Position numbers and translations under genes: made by a program. Source: Chitinilyticum aquatile DSM 21506 (GTDB lineage Bacteria; Pseudomonadota; Gammaproteobacteria; Burkholderiales; Chitinibacteraceae). From it: a stretch of 64,000 nucleotides of DNA. This document shows positions 35,482 to 44,434 of the stretch, piece after piece. The notes under the pieces are model-generated. The model did no database searches. It worked only from the letters and a program-made list of their open reading frames with translations, and had not been told where the DNA came from. Every line of letters begins with the position of its first letter. The first letter of the stretch is position 1. The DNA lies in contig NZ_AUMS01000016.1 in the NCBI RefSeq assembly GCF_000430805.1, forward strand, positions 29,855 to 93,854, in the 5' to 3' direction.

Positions 35482-37497
35482 TTACTTGGTATTGTCGATC
35501 ACGATGCTGCCATTCTGTTTGACCTGGCCACGGAACATGTAGTCCACGCAGGCCTTGTAATCACCCGGATTGGCGAGCGAGAACGGCATCTGGTAATCCA
35601 CCAGCTGGCAAGCATAGGCCTTGCCACCCGGATAGTTGGCGTTGTAGCCCCAGTTCTTGTCCAGATACGACTTGGTTGCCGCAGCGGAACCCGGCTGGAA
35701 GCCCTTCATGTTGGCGCAGCCCAGAGCCTCGTCGGCCGGAACCGGCACACTCAGTTCACGCGCCATTTCCTTGTAGGCGGCAATGCGGTTCACGACCTGC
35801 TGTTTTTCGGCTCCGCCGCCGCCACACTCGATACCACCGTTGATGATGTGAACGGTAGCGCCAAAGCCCGGCGACATATTGTTGGCCACGTCGACCGCGT
35901 TCGGCTTCCAGGTGCCATCGACAACCCAGGTCATCGGCGGCTTCGGCGATTGCGGATACACCGCGAACCAGATGGCGGACGCGAAGTTCAGCCAGGTATC
36001 GGCAACACGGCCCGGATTGTCGAGCAGGACGTTCACGTCGCCGTACAGCGATTTGCTGAACGGGCCGTAGTTGTAGTTCCACGACAGCTGCTTGGAGCCG
36101 CGGCCGAAGTAGTCGATGAACTGGCCGCTGGCGTTCTGCGCGCACGGATAGAAGATCGAGAAGATCGAGCTGCCGGTACCGCGGAAGCAATCCTGATACT
36201 GGCCGACACTCTGGCCTTCGGTCGTACCCTGTTCGCGCAGGAACCACAGGCCCTGCTTGTAGGCCGGAATCGCGGTGTTCTGGTCCATGGTGGCCAGCAC
36301 GGGGTTGTTCTGTGCCGGGTAAGCGCGGGCGGTAGCCGGAGTCAGTGCCGGCCAGTTGGCGCCGGTTTCCTGCACGAAGTGTGCGAAGGACGTGGCCAGC
36401 AGCTTGCGGCAGATGGCGTCGGAATCGCGGCCGTCGGTGTAGGTCTTGCAATATGCCGGGAATTTGGCCACGCCGCGCAGCAGGTTCACATAGGTGTAAC
36501 CCACATTGCGTACCGGGAACAGGCTGTCGAACTTGCTTTCACCCAGCACGCGCTCGATCCGCTTCACGTTGTCCGGATTGGCGGTACGGCCGGGAACGAC
36601 CGCTTCGACTTCGGCATCGGGCAACACTTGCAGTGCTTCGCGGATGCGGGCAATGGCGCCGGCATCGGTGCTGGCCTGGCTGGCGAGTTTCTGCTCGTCG
36701 GCTGCCAGCTGGGCGTCAGACGGGCCGCCGGCCGGCATGGCGACATAGCTGATCTGCGGTTTGTAGAGGGCAACAAACGTCGGGGTCGTCGTCGGAGTGA
36801 CTGTCGGGGTCGGTGTGGCTGTTGGGGTGGCGGTGGGGGTCGGGGTTGCCGTCGGCGTTGCTGTCGGAGTCGGCGTTGCCGTTGCTGTTGGAGTGGCTGT
36901 CGGTGTCGCGGTCGGCGTCGGTGTCGTGGTGCCGCCGCCATTGCAGGCGCCAAGATCCTTCCACGGACCCCATTCGCTGTTGTTCGGGGTGTCGGTCGTC
37001 CACCACTTGGCCTCGTAGTTGCGGCCGTTATAGGTCACTTTCTGGCCACCGGTGTACGCGGTGCCGGATTTCCAGGCGGCAAAGCAGGAGCCGGCTGCGG
37101 TCGGGGTTGCAGTCGGTGTGGCAGTCGCGGTCGGCGTGGCCGTTGGTGCAACGGTCGGGGTTGCCGTCGGCAGCGGCGTGGCTGTCGGTGCCAGAGTTGG
37201 CGTCGGGGTAGGTGCAACGGTCGGGGTCGCTGTCGGAGTCGGGGTGCCGCTGCCGGCTACCTGCTTCCACAGGGTCGGCGAAGCGGCCGGGTTCCAGTTG
37301 GTGCCCACATAGGCGGTGTGGGTGACCAGTGCCTGGTAATCCTTGCCGTTGTAGGTCACGACGGTGCCGGCATTGTAGGTCACGCCTTCGGCCCAGGCCG
37401 TTGCCGCGTGGGCTGTGGCGGTCAGCATCGGCAGTGGTGCCAGCGTGCCGAGCGCGAGCAGGCAGGCGCCTGCGAGTGTACGCATACGAGTCTTCAT
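35482..37497 (-). CDS. Secreted GH19 chitinase with two CBM5/12 modules (chitinase 2)
   Basis: About 671 aa. It has a signal peptide (cleavage near AHA, residue 32), CBM5/12 (34-81), Thr-Pro-Ala linker (84-137), a second CBM5/12 (139-186), a second linker (187-241) and GH19 (about 300-660). Catalytic candidates are E378 in HFVQETGAN and E423 in LWFLREQG; the substrate loop is [16 protein letters not shown]. The catalytic domain is closely related to chitinase 1 with matching motif order, so this is a tandem duplication. The ATG at 37497 has GGAG 6 bases upstream. Its expected role is extracellular degradation of chitin. Confidence 0.94.
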   Translation of the reverse strand: MKTRMRTLAGACLLALGTLAPLPMLTATAHAATAWAEGVTYNAGTVVTYNGKDYQALVTHTAYVGTNWNPAASPTLWKQVAGSGTPTPTATPTVAPTPTPTLAPTATPLPTATPTVAPTATPTATATPTATPTAAGSCFAAWKSGTAYTGGQKVTYNGRNYEAKWWTTDTPNNSEWGPWKDLGACNGGGTTTPTPTATPTATPTATATPTPTATPTATPTPTATPTATPTPTVTPTTTPTFVALYKPQISYVAMPAGGPSDAQLAADEQKLASQASTDAGAIARIREALQVLPDAEVEAVVPGRTANPDNVKRIERVLGESKFDSLFPVRNVGYTYVNLLRGVAKFPAYCKTYTDGRDSDAICRKLLATSFAHFVQETGANWPALTPATARAYPAQNNPVLATMDQNTAIPAYKQGLWFLREQGTTEGQSVGQYQDCFRGTGSSIFSIFYPCAQNASGQFIDYFGRGSKQLSWNYNYGPFSKSLYGDVNVLLDNPGRVADTWLNFASAIWFAVYPQSPKPPMTWVVDGTWKPNAVDVANNMSPGFGATVHIINGGIECGGGGAEKQQVVNRIAAYKEMARELSVPVPADEALGCANMKGFQPGSAAATKSYLDKNWGYNANYPGGKAYACQLVDYQMPFSLANPGDYKACVDYMFRGQVKQNGSIVIDNTK
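36778..36930 (-). repeat. Tandem codon repeats encoding the second Thr-Pro linker
   Basis: About 150 bp of near-repeats coding TPTATPT-type units between CBM2 and the GH19 domain of chitinase 2. Such tracts can expand or contract by slippage. Confidence 0.85.
37090..37245 (-). repeat. Tandem codon repeats encoding the first Thr-Pro linker
   Basis: About 155 bp of near-repeats coding [15 protein letters not shown] units between the two carbohydrate-binding modules of chitinase 2, similar to the tract at 36778-36930. Confidence 0.85.
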
Positions 37498-37592
37498 CAA
37501 TCACTCCATCATTGCTTAGTTATTGTGACCGGCTGCTTGTGCTGCAGCATCGGTTTTGCGCTGGGCGATGGCTTCGGGTGATCCCGAAGTAT

Positions 37593-37621
37593 TGTAGTAA
37601 CACCTCGACCGGCTACGGGAT
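37593..37621 (-). promoter_or_regulatory. Conserved 29-bp upstream motif of chitinase 2
   Basis: Read on the minus strand: ATCCCGTAGCCGG, 8 bases, TTACTACA, matching the motif before chitinase 1 including the GTAG-N15-CTAC dyad. It lies about 95 bp before the start codon. TACAAT at its downstream end could be a -10 box. Confidence 0.5.
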
Positions 37622-37776
37622 ATTAAACAATTCCTGTCATCTTGGGGAGCTGGCTTACAGTTTTTTTTGCATCGACAGCCCGGATGCCTGCCAGGCTTTT
37701 TCCCTGTCAAAACAAGGTCGTCCATCCGCTGTGTGCCCGGTCTGTCCGTGTGCTTGAGCAGCCTCGATGGGTAGTG

Positions 37777-37825
37777 GGGTATGTCGATGTGACCTTTTCT
37801 AAACAAAGACTTTGGCTTGATACAG
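37777..37825. repeat. Probable dispersed palindrome, weak copy (upstream of chitinase 2)
   Basis: Left arm GGGTATGTCGATGTGACC; complemented right arm includes CTGTATCAAGCC. Length fits but pairing is partial. Confidence 0.3.
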
Positions 37826-37927
37826 TCATGAGTATCTGGCGGGTCACAAAGGCTCGCCGGGAGGTCGTTGTGCAGGCTGCCTGCCGGTGCAATCACTGCT
37901 GGCGATGGGCCACCTTGCCGTCCCGGT

Positions 37928-38614
37928 TCAGCCTGCCCGTCCGGGCCAGGGCTGATCCCACGGCGCATCCTGCCGCGCCAGCCAGCCCCGGAAGGCATCG
38001 CTCAGGAAGGCCTCGCCACTGTCCGGCGGCAAGGCCCATTGCAGCGTTTCGCCGCGCCAGGGCAGCCGCAGCGCATAGGCATGCAGATAGCCGCGGTCGG
38101 CTGCCGCACCACCGTAACGTTCATCCCCCAGAATGGGGCTGCCGAGGCTTTTCATGGCTACCCTGAGCTGGTGCGTGCGGCCGGTCAGCGGGCGCAGCAG
38201 GAAGGCGCGCAGGCCGTTGCCAAGCCCACCGCTGAAGAATTGCGTCGTGGCAGGAAGCCCTTCATCGTGGCTGAGTTTCCAGCTGCCGTTGCGGCCCTTC
38301 TGCATCATTCCCCTGACCCAGCCCTGCTTCTTGGCGGGCTGTCTTGCACTGAGCGCCAGATAGTATTTTTCGATGCGGTGGCTGGCGAGCAGTTCGCCCA
38401 GCTCGCGCGCGGCGGCAGGATGGCGTGCAAACAGCAGCAGGCCGGAGGTCAGCGTATCGAGCCGGTGCACCGGGTAGAGCTCGGCGAGCCCCGTTTCCTG
38501 GCGCAGGCGTTCTGCCAGCCCGGCGTGCAGTTCGTCGTGGTGGAAGGGAATGCCGGCGGGTTTGGCGATCAGCAGAAAGTCGTCGTTCTGCGCATGGACT
38601 GCAATTGGCGTCAT
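37928..38614 (-). CDS. RluA-family RNA pseudouridine synthase
   Basis: 228 aa. The catalytic motif is [14 protein letters not shown] with the nucleophilic Asp. Supporting motifs are [11 protein letters not shown] at the N-terminus, [28 protein letters not shown], and [10 protein letters not shown]. There is no S4 domain. It isomerises uridine in rRNA or tRNA; the target position cannot be told from the sequence. It is divergent from siaA. Confidence 0.92.
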   Translation of the reverse strand: MTPIAVHAQNDDFLLIAKPAGIPFHHDELHAGLAERLRQETGLAELYPVHRLDTLTSGLLLFARHPAAARELGELLASHRIEKYYLALSARQPAKKQGWVRGMMQKGRNGSWKLSHDEGLPATTQFFSGGLGNGLRAFLLRPLTGRTHQLRVAMKSLGSPILGDERYGGAAADRGYLHAYALRLPWRGETLQWALPPDSGEAFLSDAFRGWLARQDAPWDQPWPGRAG

Positions 38615-38663
38615 GGGTATGGGTTTGAAGCCTTTGTTTTTAAAGGGTTGCGAGGTGATACAT
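38615..38663. repeat. 49-bp dispersed palindrome, copy 7 (pseudouridine synthase/siaA gap)
   Basis: Left arm GGGTATGGGTTTGAAGCCTT; complemented right arm ATGTATCACCTCGCAACCCT. It directly abuts the ATG of the pseudouridine synthase gene, in a divergent promoter region. Confidence 0.65.
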
Positions 38664-38757
38664 TGGTATGTAATGCGGGGTGGTGCTTTGTTTTGCTTAG
38701 TACATGCTTGTTATGGCTTAATGTTTACATCAGCTTTGTTTAATACTGGAGTGCTGC

Positions 38758-40818
38758 GTGCCCCGTCACGACGATGAACCGCCCCGCCCCTTGCGGATGG
38801 GGCTGCGTGCCAAATCCATCCTGCTGTTTGTGCTGTGCGCTGCAGTCATCGTTGTGCTGGCCTGGGCCATTGGCGCCCGGATCGTCGATGCCATCAAGCT
38901 GCATTATGGCGAAGCCTATGTGCGCGAGCATACCCTGCTGTACAAGCAGCGTATCCTGGCGCCGCTCAATCGCGAGCTGGCGCTGGCGCAGCGCCTGGCT
39001 GACGAGGCTGTCATCAGCGCATTCTTCCGCGACGAAGCCGCGCCGGGCGTGCGCGATGCCGCCATCCGCGAGGCCGAGGCCTACCGCAAGCTGATGAGCG
39101 GGCAACTCTATTCGCTGGTGGTGGCGAAAACGGGCAATTACTACCTGAACGACGGCAAGCTGCCGTTTTCCGCTGCGCCACGCTATGCCGTCAAGGCTGA
39201 CAATCCCGACGACAACTGGTTCTTTTCGCTGCTGCAGCGTCCGCAACCGTATCAGCTCAATGTCTCGCAGGACGAGCATCTGAAAACCACGAAAGTGTGG
39301 CTGAACGTGATGGTTGGCGAGCCGCGCCAGCGGCTGGGGCTGATTTCGGCGGGGCTTGATTTCACCTCCTTTCTGCAGGAATACGTGCGCAAGCCGCAGG
39401 AAGGCGTGAGTGCCATGGTGATTGATCAGCAGGGCGCCATCATGGCGCACGCTGACCCGGCGCGCATCCAGTTCCAGGTGGCCGGTTCCACCCGCATCGA
39501 CCAGACGCTCGACCGCTATCTTGGCAGCGAGGCGGATCGCGCCACTATTCGCAAGGCGATGGCGGAGGCCCGTGCGCGGCCCGACCAGGTCCGCAGCGTG
39601 CAGGTGACGCTCGATGGCAGCACGCAGCTGCTGGCACTGGCCTATATTCCCGAGCTGCACTGGTACGCGGTGACCGCGCTCGACTGGCATACCGCGCAGC
39701 TGATTTCGCTCGACCAGTTCCTGCCCTGGCTGTTTGCCGCCCTTTGCCTGCTGGGACTGCTGTTCGTGCTGCTGACGCTGGGAGTTGATCGCGGCCTGCT
39801 GCGCCCGCTCGCCCAGTTCACCGGACTGGCGCAGCGCTTCGGGCATGGCGATTACTCGGTGCGGATCACCAGCACCCGCCAGGATGAACTCGGTGTGCTC
39901 GCCAATGTGTTCAACCGCATGGCCGAGCGCGTCGACCAGCACGCCAGCGAACTCGAACAGAAAGTCGCTGACCGCACGCAGGCGCTGTCGGATGCCAATG
40001 CGCTGATGGCCGAGGCGCACCAGCACATCCAGGAAAGCCTGCGTTACGCCAGCCTCATCCAGCGTTCGCTCCTGCCCGAGGACGAATTCCGCCAGCGGCT
40101 CGGCGACAATGGCATCTTGTGGCTGCAGCCGCGCGATGTGGTTGGTGGTGATCTGTTCGTGTTTTCGGAAGACGAGAACGGTTACCTGATGGGCGTGATC
40201 GATTGCGCTGGCCATGGCGTGCCCGGCGCGTTCATGACCATGCTGGCGCACGTTGCTGCCGATCTGGCGCTTAATGAGGCCGGGCCATCTGATCCTGCGC
40301 GTCTGATCGCACTGATTGATGCGCGGGTGCGCGGCATGCTGCCTGCCGACAATGCCCGCTCGAAGCTGGCGACCAATATGGATGCGGCGTTCTGCTACGT
40401 GAACCAGTCCGAGCGCACACTGACCTTTGCCGGCGCCAAACTGCCGCTCTTCCTGATCCGCGCTGACGGCGTCGAGAGCATCGACGGTGGCCGGCGTGCG
40501 ATTGCCGAACTGCGCCAGGGTGAATGGGAAAACCACACCAGCTTGCTGGATGGCGTCGATGCCGTGTGCCTTGCCACCGACGGGCTGTTCGATCTGGCCG
40601 GTGGCGAAGCCGGCTTCGGCCTGGGCAAGAAGCAGTTTGCCGACTGGTTGCCCGATCTGGTGCGGGTATCTCCCGCCGGGCGGGTCGCCCTGCTGACCGG
40701 CCTGATCCGTTCCTGGCAGGGCAGCTACCCGCAGCGTGATGACATGTCGGTGATCGGCGTGACCTTCCCGGCCCAAGGCCCGGCGGCACAGCCCCATTTC
40801 AACAAGGAGCAAGAATGA
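38758..40818 (+). CDS. siaA: SiaA: membrane sensor with HAMP and PP2C (SpoIIE) phosphatase
   Basis: 686 aa, GTG start. One N-terminal helix (about 19-42), a large periplasmic Cache-like sensor (to about 318), a second helix (320-343) and HAMP (about 343-397) are followed by the SpoIIE/PP2C domain. Its metal-site motifs are VGGDLFVF, DCAGHGVPGAFMTM and DDMSVIGVTF. In Pseudomonas aeruginosa SiaA dephosphorylates SiaC and so permits SiaD to make c-di-GMP. It is the first gene of siaABCD; its stop overlaps the siaB start. Confidence 0.93.
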   Translation: MPRHDDEPPRPLRMGLRAKSILLFVLCAAVIVVLAWAIGARIVDAIKLHYGEAYVREHTLLYKQRILAPLNRELALAQRLADEAVISAFFRDEAAPGVRDAAIREAEAYRKLMSGQLYSLVVAKTGNYYLNDGKLPFSAAPRYAVKADNPDDNWFFSLLQRPQPYQLNVSQDEHLKTTKVWLNVMVGEPRQRLGLISAGLDFTSFLQEYVRKPQEGVSAMVIDQQGAIMAHADPARIQFQVAGSTRIDQTLDRYLGSEADRATIRKAMAEARARPDQVRSVQVTLDGSTQLLALAYIPELHWYAVTALDWHTAQLISLDQFLPWLFAALCLLGLLFVLLTLGVDRGLLRPLAQFTGLAQRFGHGDYSVRITSTRQDELGVLANVFNRMAERVDQHASELEQKVADRTQALSDANALMAEAHQHIQESLRYASLIQRSLLPEDEFRQRLGDNGILWLQPRDVVGGDLFVFSEDENGYLMGVIDCAGHGVPGAFMTMLAHVAADLALNEAGPSDPARLIALIDARVRGMLPADNARSKLATNMDAAFCYVNQSERTLTFAGAKLPLFLIRADGVESIDGGRRAIAELRQGEWENHTSLLDGVDAVCLATDGLFDLAGGEAGFGLGKKQFADWLPDLVRVSPAGRVALLTGLIRSWQGSYPQRDDMSVIGVTFPAQGPAAQPHFNKEQE

Positions 40819-41357
40819 CCGCAATCGATGTGCTGGCTCTGCGCGATGCCTTCGAGCAGCAGCGTATCCTCATGTGTTTCAACGGACCGTTTTCCGCCAG
40901 CCTGATCGAGGAAATCGGCCTGGCGCTGCGCAAGCACCTGGAAGGCGTCGCCGCATCACCTTCCTCGGTGCTCGACGTGTTTTCGGTCTATATCGAGCTG
41001 ACGCAGAATATCCGCCATTACATGCGCACGCACGACATGCCTGACGAGCTGACCCGTGCGACGGTGGTGATTTCTCACCGCGCCGACGGACGCTATCTGG
41101 TCAGCGCCGGCAATCTGGTGCGCGCTGTGGATGGCGAGGCGCTGCTGGCGCGCGTGCACGAGCTGGCCGCAATGGACAAGGCCATGCTGAAAGCCGCGTT
41201 CAAGGAGCAGATGCGCCAGCCGCGCGATCCGGATGCGAGTACCGGTGCGGGCCTGGGCCTGATCGACATGGCGCGGCGCGCCAGTGAGCCGCTGGCGGCA
41301 CGGCTGCAGCCGCTGGACGGGCAGACCGCTTTTTTCAGTCTTGAAGTTGTGATTTAA
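40815..41357 (+). CDS. siaB: SiaB family protein kinase
   Basis: 180 aa. It is translated through an ATGA overlap with siaA. It has a compact GHKL-like kinase fold: IELTQNIRHYMRTHDM in the N-box position and TGAGLGLIDMARRA in the G-box. In the characterised system it phosphorylates SiaC at a conserved threonine, opposing SiaA. Both the order and the overlaps match the siaABCD operon. Confidence 0.92.
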   Translation: MTAIDVLALRDAFEQQRILMCFNGPFSASLIEEIGLALRKHLEGVAASPSSVLDVFSVYIELTQNIRHYMRTHDMPDELTRATVVISHRADGRYLVSAGNLVRAVDGEALLARVHELAAMDKAMLKAAFKEQMRQPRDPDASTGAGLGLIDMARRASEPLAARLQPLDGQTAFFSLEVVI

Positions 41358-41367
41358 GGATGTATTG

Positions 41368-41742
41368 ATGCAAGACCTCTCCATTTCCGCTACCGCCGCC
41401 GCGCCGGCCATCACGACAGACTGGTCTGCCGGCCTGGTCCGCCTGCAGGGCGACTCCTATCCGGAAAATGCCTTCGAGCTTTTCCAGCCCTTGCTCGACT
41501 GGATCGGTGCCTTTCTGGCCTCGGAAAGCCGTCCGCTGCAGCTGGAGCTGCGCCTGTTGTACCTCAATACCAGCTCGGTACGCATCATGATGGATGCGCT
41601 CGACCAGCTCGAAGCCGCGCACAGGCGAGGTTTCCCTGTTACTGTCCGCTGGTATTACGATGCCCGCAACGAGCGCGTGGCCGAACTCGCCGAAGAGTTC
41701 CGCGAGGATTGCACCTTTCCCTTCGACATCATTGCGGAATGA
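41368..41742 (+). CDS. siaC: SiaC family regulatory phosphoprotein (DUF1987)
   Basis: 124 aa. The motif YLNTSSVR places a threonine at residue 68, the same number as the phosphorylated Thr68 of P. aeruginosa SiaC (family knowledge). Unphosphorylated SiaC binds and activates the diguanylate cyclase SiaD. The ATG at 41368 has AAGGA 7 bases upstream and is preferred over the adjacent TTG. Its stop overlaps the siaD start (ATGA). Confidence 0.92.
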   Translation: MQDLSISATAAAPAITTDWSAGLVRLQGDSYPENAFELFQPLLDWIGAFLASESRPLQLELRLLYLNTSSVRIMMDALDQLEAAHRRGFPVTVRWYYDARNERVAELAEEFREDCTFPFDIIAE

Positions 41743-42530
41743 GCAGCGTGCACGACAAGGATGCTTTTGATCTGGAGCTGGAGGCCGCGCTGGCCAATCC
41801 GGCATGGCAGGATCACCCGCTGCATGCGCTGCTGCAGCAGTTGCAGCAGCGTTATGCCGAGCGCACGACCATTCTAGAGCGCCTCACGCGCATCGCCGAC
41901 CAGTACCAGCTGGCCGAGCGCGAGCGCGGCTTGAGCTTTGCGCAGCGCTACGAGCGGCAACTGCGGCAGCTGGAAAAGATTGTCCGGATCAGCGACCAGT
42001 ACCAGCACATGCTGCGCGACCTGAACAATGAGCTGCAGCGTACCGCATCGCACGATCTGCTGACGGGGCTGTTCAACCGGCGCTACCTGTTCGACCGCCT
42101 CAGCGATGAGCTGGCGAAGGCCGTGCGCGGGCAGGGCGGTTTTGCACTGGCGATGGGCGATGTCGATTTCTTCAAGCAGATCAACGACAGCTGCGGGCAC
42201 GACGTGGGTGATGCCGCGCTATGCCATGTCGCACGGATGATCGAAGCGCCCTTGCGCGAGTACGACCTGTGCGGGCGCTGGGGCGGCGAGGAATTTCTGC
42301 TGCTGTTTCCGGCGGGGGATCTGGAATCGGCGCAGCAGGCCATCCAGCGCATCCGGCAGCAGCTGCTTGACCAGCCCTTCATCCACGATGGACAGATTTG
42401 CCCGCTGACGCTCAGTTTCGGCTGCACCACCTATCAGCATGGCGAGAGCATCACGGCCATCCTGAAGCGGGTGGACGAGGCGCTGTATCGCGCCAAGCAC
42501 GCCGGGCGCGACTGCATCGAACTGGCCTGA
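41739..42530 (+). CDS. siaD: SiaD diguanylate cyclase
   Basis: About 263 aa. The N-terminal half (about 1-95) is an amphipathic coiled coil with repeats of the form RIADQYQLAER and RISDQYQHMLRD. GGDEF follows: GRWGGEEFLLLFPAG, with the inhibitory site REYD exactly five residues ahead, so product inhibition is expected. It makes c-di-GMP when bound by SiaC. The start at 41739 gives MSSVHDKDAF and the ATGA overlap with siaC; the frame extends to 41709 without support. Confidence 0.94.
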   Translation: MSSVHDKDAFDLELEAALANPAWQDHPLHALLQQLQQRYAERTTILERLTRIADQYQLAERERGLSFAQRYERQLRQLEKIVRISDQYQHMLRDLNNELQRTASHDLLTGLFNRRYLFDRLSDELAKAVRGQGGFALAMGDVDFFKQINDSCGHDVGDAALCHVARMIEAPLREYDLCGRWGGEEFLLLFPAGDLESAQQAIQRIRQQLLDQPFIHDGQICPLTLSFGCTTYQHGESITAILKRVDEALYRAKHAGRDCIELA

Positions 42531-42547
42531 CCGGCGCGGCTGCCTGT

Positions 42548-43015
42548 TTACTTCGCAGCGCCGAGCCTGTCGCCGAAATTCACCAGCAGCACGCCGGCGA
42601 TCACGAGTACCGCGCCGGCCAGCCGCCAGCCATTGATGTCGCGCAGTGGCATGCCGAGCAGCCCCAGGCGGTCAAAGAGCAGCGAGGCCAGTATCTGTCC
42701 GGCGATGATCAGCGAGAGCATCGCCGCCACGCCGATGCGTGGTGCCAGAAAGGTCGTGCCGAAGACGAAGAGCGCACCGAGTATGCCACCCAGCAGCATC
42801 CACCATTCCACCCGTGGCAGTTGCAGCAGCCCGCTCATCTTCTGCCCGGTCAGGCAGGCGACCGCCAGCAGAGCCAGCGTGCCGATCGCAAAGGAAACCA
42901 GCGCCGCCAGAATGGTGCTGCCACCGATCACGGCTTTCAGCTGGTTGTTGATGGCGGCCTGCAAGGGAACGACGAGGCCGATGGTCAGGGCAAGCAGGGG
43001 ATAGACGGGGTTCAT
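42548..43015 (-). CDS. DMT-superfamily inner membrane protein (YdcZ/DUF606 type)
   Basis: 155 aa. Five hydrophobic helices (for example PLLALTIGLVVPLQAAINNQL, LAALVSFAIGTLALLAVACL, LGALFVFGTTFLAPRIG, LAGAVLVIAGVLLVNFGDRL) form the half-size DMT transporter fold of YdcZ proteins. The substrate is unknown. I chose the ATG at 43015 (MNPVYPLLAL), with GGAG about 6 bases upstream; the frame to 43093 adds no membrane-like sequence. It is convergent with siaD (17-bp gap). Confidence 0.88.
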   Translation of the reverse strand: MNPVYPLLALTIGLVVPLQAAINNQLKAVIGGSTILAALVSFAIGTLALLAVACLTGQKMSGLLQLPRVEWWMLLGGILGALFVFGTTFLAPRIGVAAMLSLIIAGQILASLLFDRLGLLGMPLRDINGWRLAGAVLVIAGVLLVNFGDRLGAAK

Positions 43016-43147
43016 GCGCGCTCCGGAGGTAACGAGCGCGCAGTTTAGCAGGGTGTCTCCTGCATTTTTCGGTGTTGCTGAAAAATGCCTCACAGACTCT
43101 TTTCAAGAGACGGTTTGTTCCGTCACTGCGCTCTGCTTGCCGCCTGT

Positions 43148-43690
43148 TCAGTGCTGCGCGGCGTGTGTGCTGGCTGCACTGGCTTTGCCATGAGCCTCAT
43201 GGCCATGGTGCTGGCCACCCTTGTCCATGTGAACCACTCTCTGGAAGGACGCCAGCTGTGCGCGTTCTCCCGCCGTCAGTTCCTGCTCGGCACGACCCAG
43301 TTCGGCCAGCAGCGCTTTCGCCGTTGCCGGGCTGGCTCCGGCCTGTTCCAGCAGGCGGTTGGTGATCGTGCCTGCGCACAGCAGCGTCTGCCAGCCGTGC
43401 TCGCCTTTCTGCAGGATGGCCCGCCCGCCGCGCGCGCCCTGCAGCCAGCCGGCAATGCCGAATCCGTCCAGCGTGACGACCGGCTTGACCGTCAGCGGTG
43501 CATCGGGTTTTTCCCAGACGGATTTCATATGGGCGACGATGGCCATTTCGTCGTGCTCGGCGCAGGCCAGTGCGGCGGGCAGCAGCAGTGCGCTCATCAG
43601 GGCAAGGATGGAAAACAGTTTTTCATGGTTGCTTGATCTCGTGTGGCATGGCCGGGGCAGGCCCGGCTTGTTGTTGTATGTGTTTGGCAC
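43148..43690 (-). CDS. Copper uptake-associated periplasmic protein, probable frameshift in signal peptide
   Basis: 180 codons are open in this frame. The mature part (from AEHDEMAIVAHMK) contains WLQGARGGRAIL, LLCAGTITNRLLEQAGA and a His-rich tail (HMDKGGQHHGHEAHG), and resembles proteins annotated as copper uptake system-associated. The frame contains a signal-like core (LFSILALMSALLLPAALACA), but its upstream Met is not in frame. An ATG at 43626 followed by five A lies one base out; six A would give MKKLFSIL. So either a one-base deletion has occurred or a GTG at 43690 or ATG at 43597 is used. It is last in a DUF2946-TonB-this gene set. Confidence 0.7.
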   Translation of the reverse strand: MPNTYNNKPGLPRPCHTRSSNHEKLFSILALMSALLLPAALACAEHDEMAIVAHMKSVWEKPDAPLTVKPVVTLDGFGIAGWLQGARGGRAILQKGEHGWQTLLCAGTITNRLLEQAGASPATAKALLAELGRAEQELTAGERAQLASFQRVVHMDKGGQHHGHEAHGKASAASTHAAQH

Positions 43691-43710
43691 TGCCAGGTGG
43701 CAGTAAGGTT

Positions 43711-44418
43711 TCAGTTGTGCAGCTGGAAGGTAATCGGCACCAGCACGGTGTCGGCGACCGCCTCGTCGCCGCGGCGGGCCGGGACAAAGCGCCAGCGCAG
43801 CACCGCATCGCGGGCGGCGCGGTCGAGCCGGTAGAAGCCGCTCGACTGCTCGATGCTGACGGACTCGACCTCGCCGCTCGCCAGTACTTTGACTCGCAGT
43901 ACCACGCGGCCCTCTTCCTCGCGCCCGGGGCGCCTTGATGCCGCCGGATGTTCGGGCGGCGGATTGTTCAGGTAGGCCGCATTGCTGCTGGCAGGAACGA
44001 ATCGTGCCGCGGGTGTGCCGCTTGCCGCTGCCTGGACGCCAGCCGCGCTTTGCCGGGCTGAACCCGCCGTACCCGCCCCGTCATCCTGCGCAGTCGCTGC
44101 TTGCGCCGGTTTTGCGCTGGCCTGTGCCGGCACCAGTACCGGCAGCGGTGTGGCGGCCACCTTTCCCGGTATGGGCCTAGCCGCCTGCTGAGCTGCTGTT
44201 TTCCCCTGCATTCGGGGTGTTGCCAGCGCGCTGCGTGTGGCTGGACTGGGCAGAGCTGTGCCTGCTGGCGCGTCCAGCCGAACCTGCAGCCGCTCTGCAA
44301 GAACTGGGAGCGCCGCAATGCGGGCTTCCCAGCTGGCAAAAAACACGAGCAGCAGGTGCAGCAGCAGACTGATGCCCAGCGCAGTCAGCAGGATTCCGGC
44401 TGGCTTGCGGCAGGTCAT
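43711..44418 (-). CDS. TonB family energy transducer
   Basis: About 235 aa. It has one N-terminal membrane anchor (GILLTALGISLLLHLLLVFF), a long Pro/Ala/Gln-rich periplasmic spacer, and a C-terminal TonB fold with YLNNPPPEHPAASRR, GRVVLRVKVLASGEVESVSIEQSSGF and the closing VPITFQL. It couples proton motive force to an outer membrane receptor. Neither exbBD nor a receptor lies nearby. The start is uncertain: ATG 44418 leaves a dispersed palindrome intergenic, while ATG 44448 or TTG 44478 would put the start inside it. The neighbours suggest a copper role. Confidence 0.85.
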   Translation of the reverse strand: MTCRKPAGILLTALGISLLLHLLLVFFASWEARIAALPVLAERLQVRLDAPAGTALPSPATRSALATPRMQGKTAAQQAARPIPGKVAATPLPVLVPAQASAKPAQAATAQDDGAGTAGSARQSAAGVQAAASGTPAARFVPASSNAAYLNNPPPEHPAASRRPGREEEGRVVLRVKVLASGEVESVSIEQSSGFYRLDRAARDAVLRWRFVPARRGDEAVADTVLVPITFQLHN

Positions 44419-44434
44419 GGCTAACTGGTTGTTG

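Larger units (their letters stand above)
37501..37927. other. Gene-free region upstream of chitinase 2
   Basis: About 427 bp between chitinase 2 and the pseudouridine synthase gene. It contains the shared upstream motif (37593-37621) and a weak copy of the dispersed palindrome (37777-37825). Frames across it are short or overlap the neighbours and show no family features. Confidence 0.55.

Noticed and set aside
36778..37245. Repeat tracts resembling a CRISPR array or minisatellite
   Set aside because: They are in-frame codon repeats for Thr-Pro linkers of a secreted chitinase; there are no unique spacers and no cas genes.
35347..37581. 744-codon open frame antisense to chitinase 2
   Set aside because: It is full of Gly/Arg/Cys repeats that mirror the Thr-Pro linker codons. 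The minus-strand chitinase has a signal peptide, CBMs and catalytic motifs.
38740..40824. 694-codon open frame antisense to siaA
   Set aside because: It is opposite a gene with clear SpoIIE motifs and operon overlaps. The His/Gln-rich content is typical of shadow frames.
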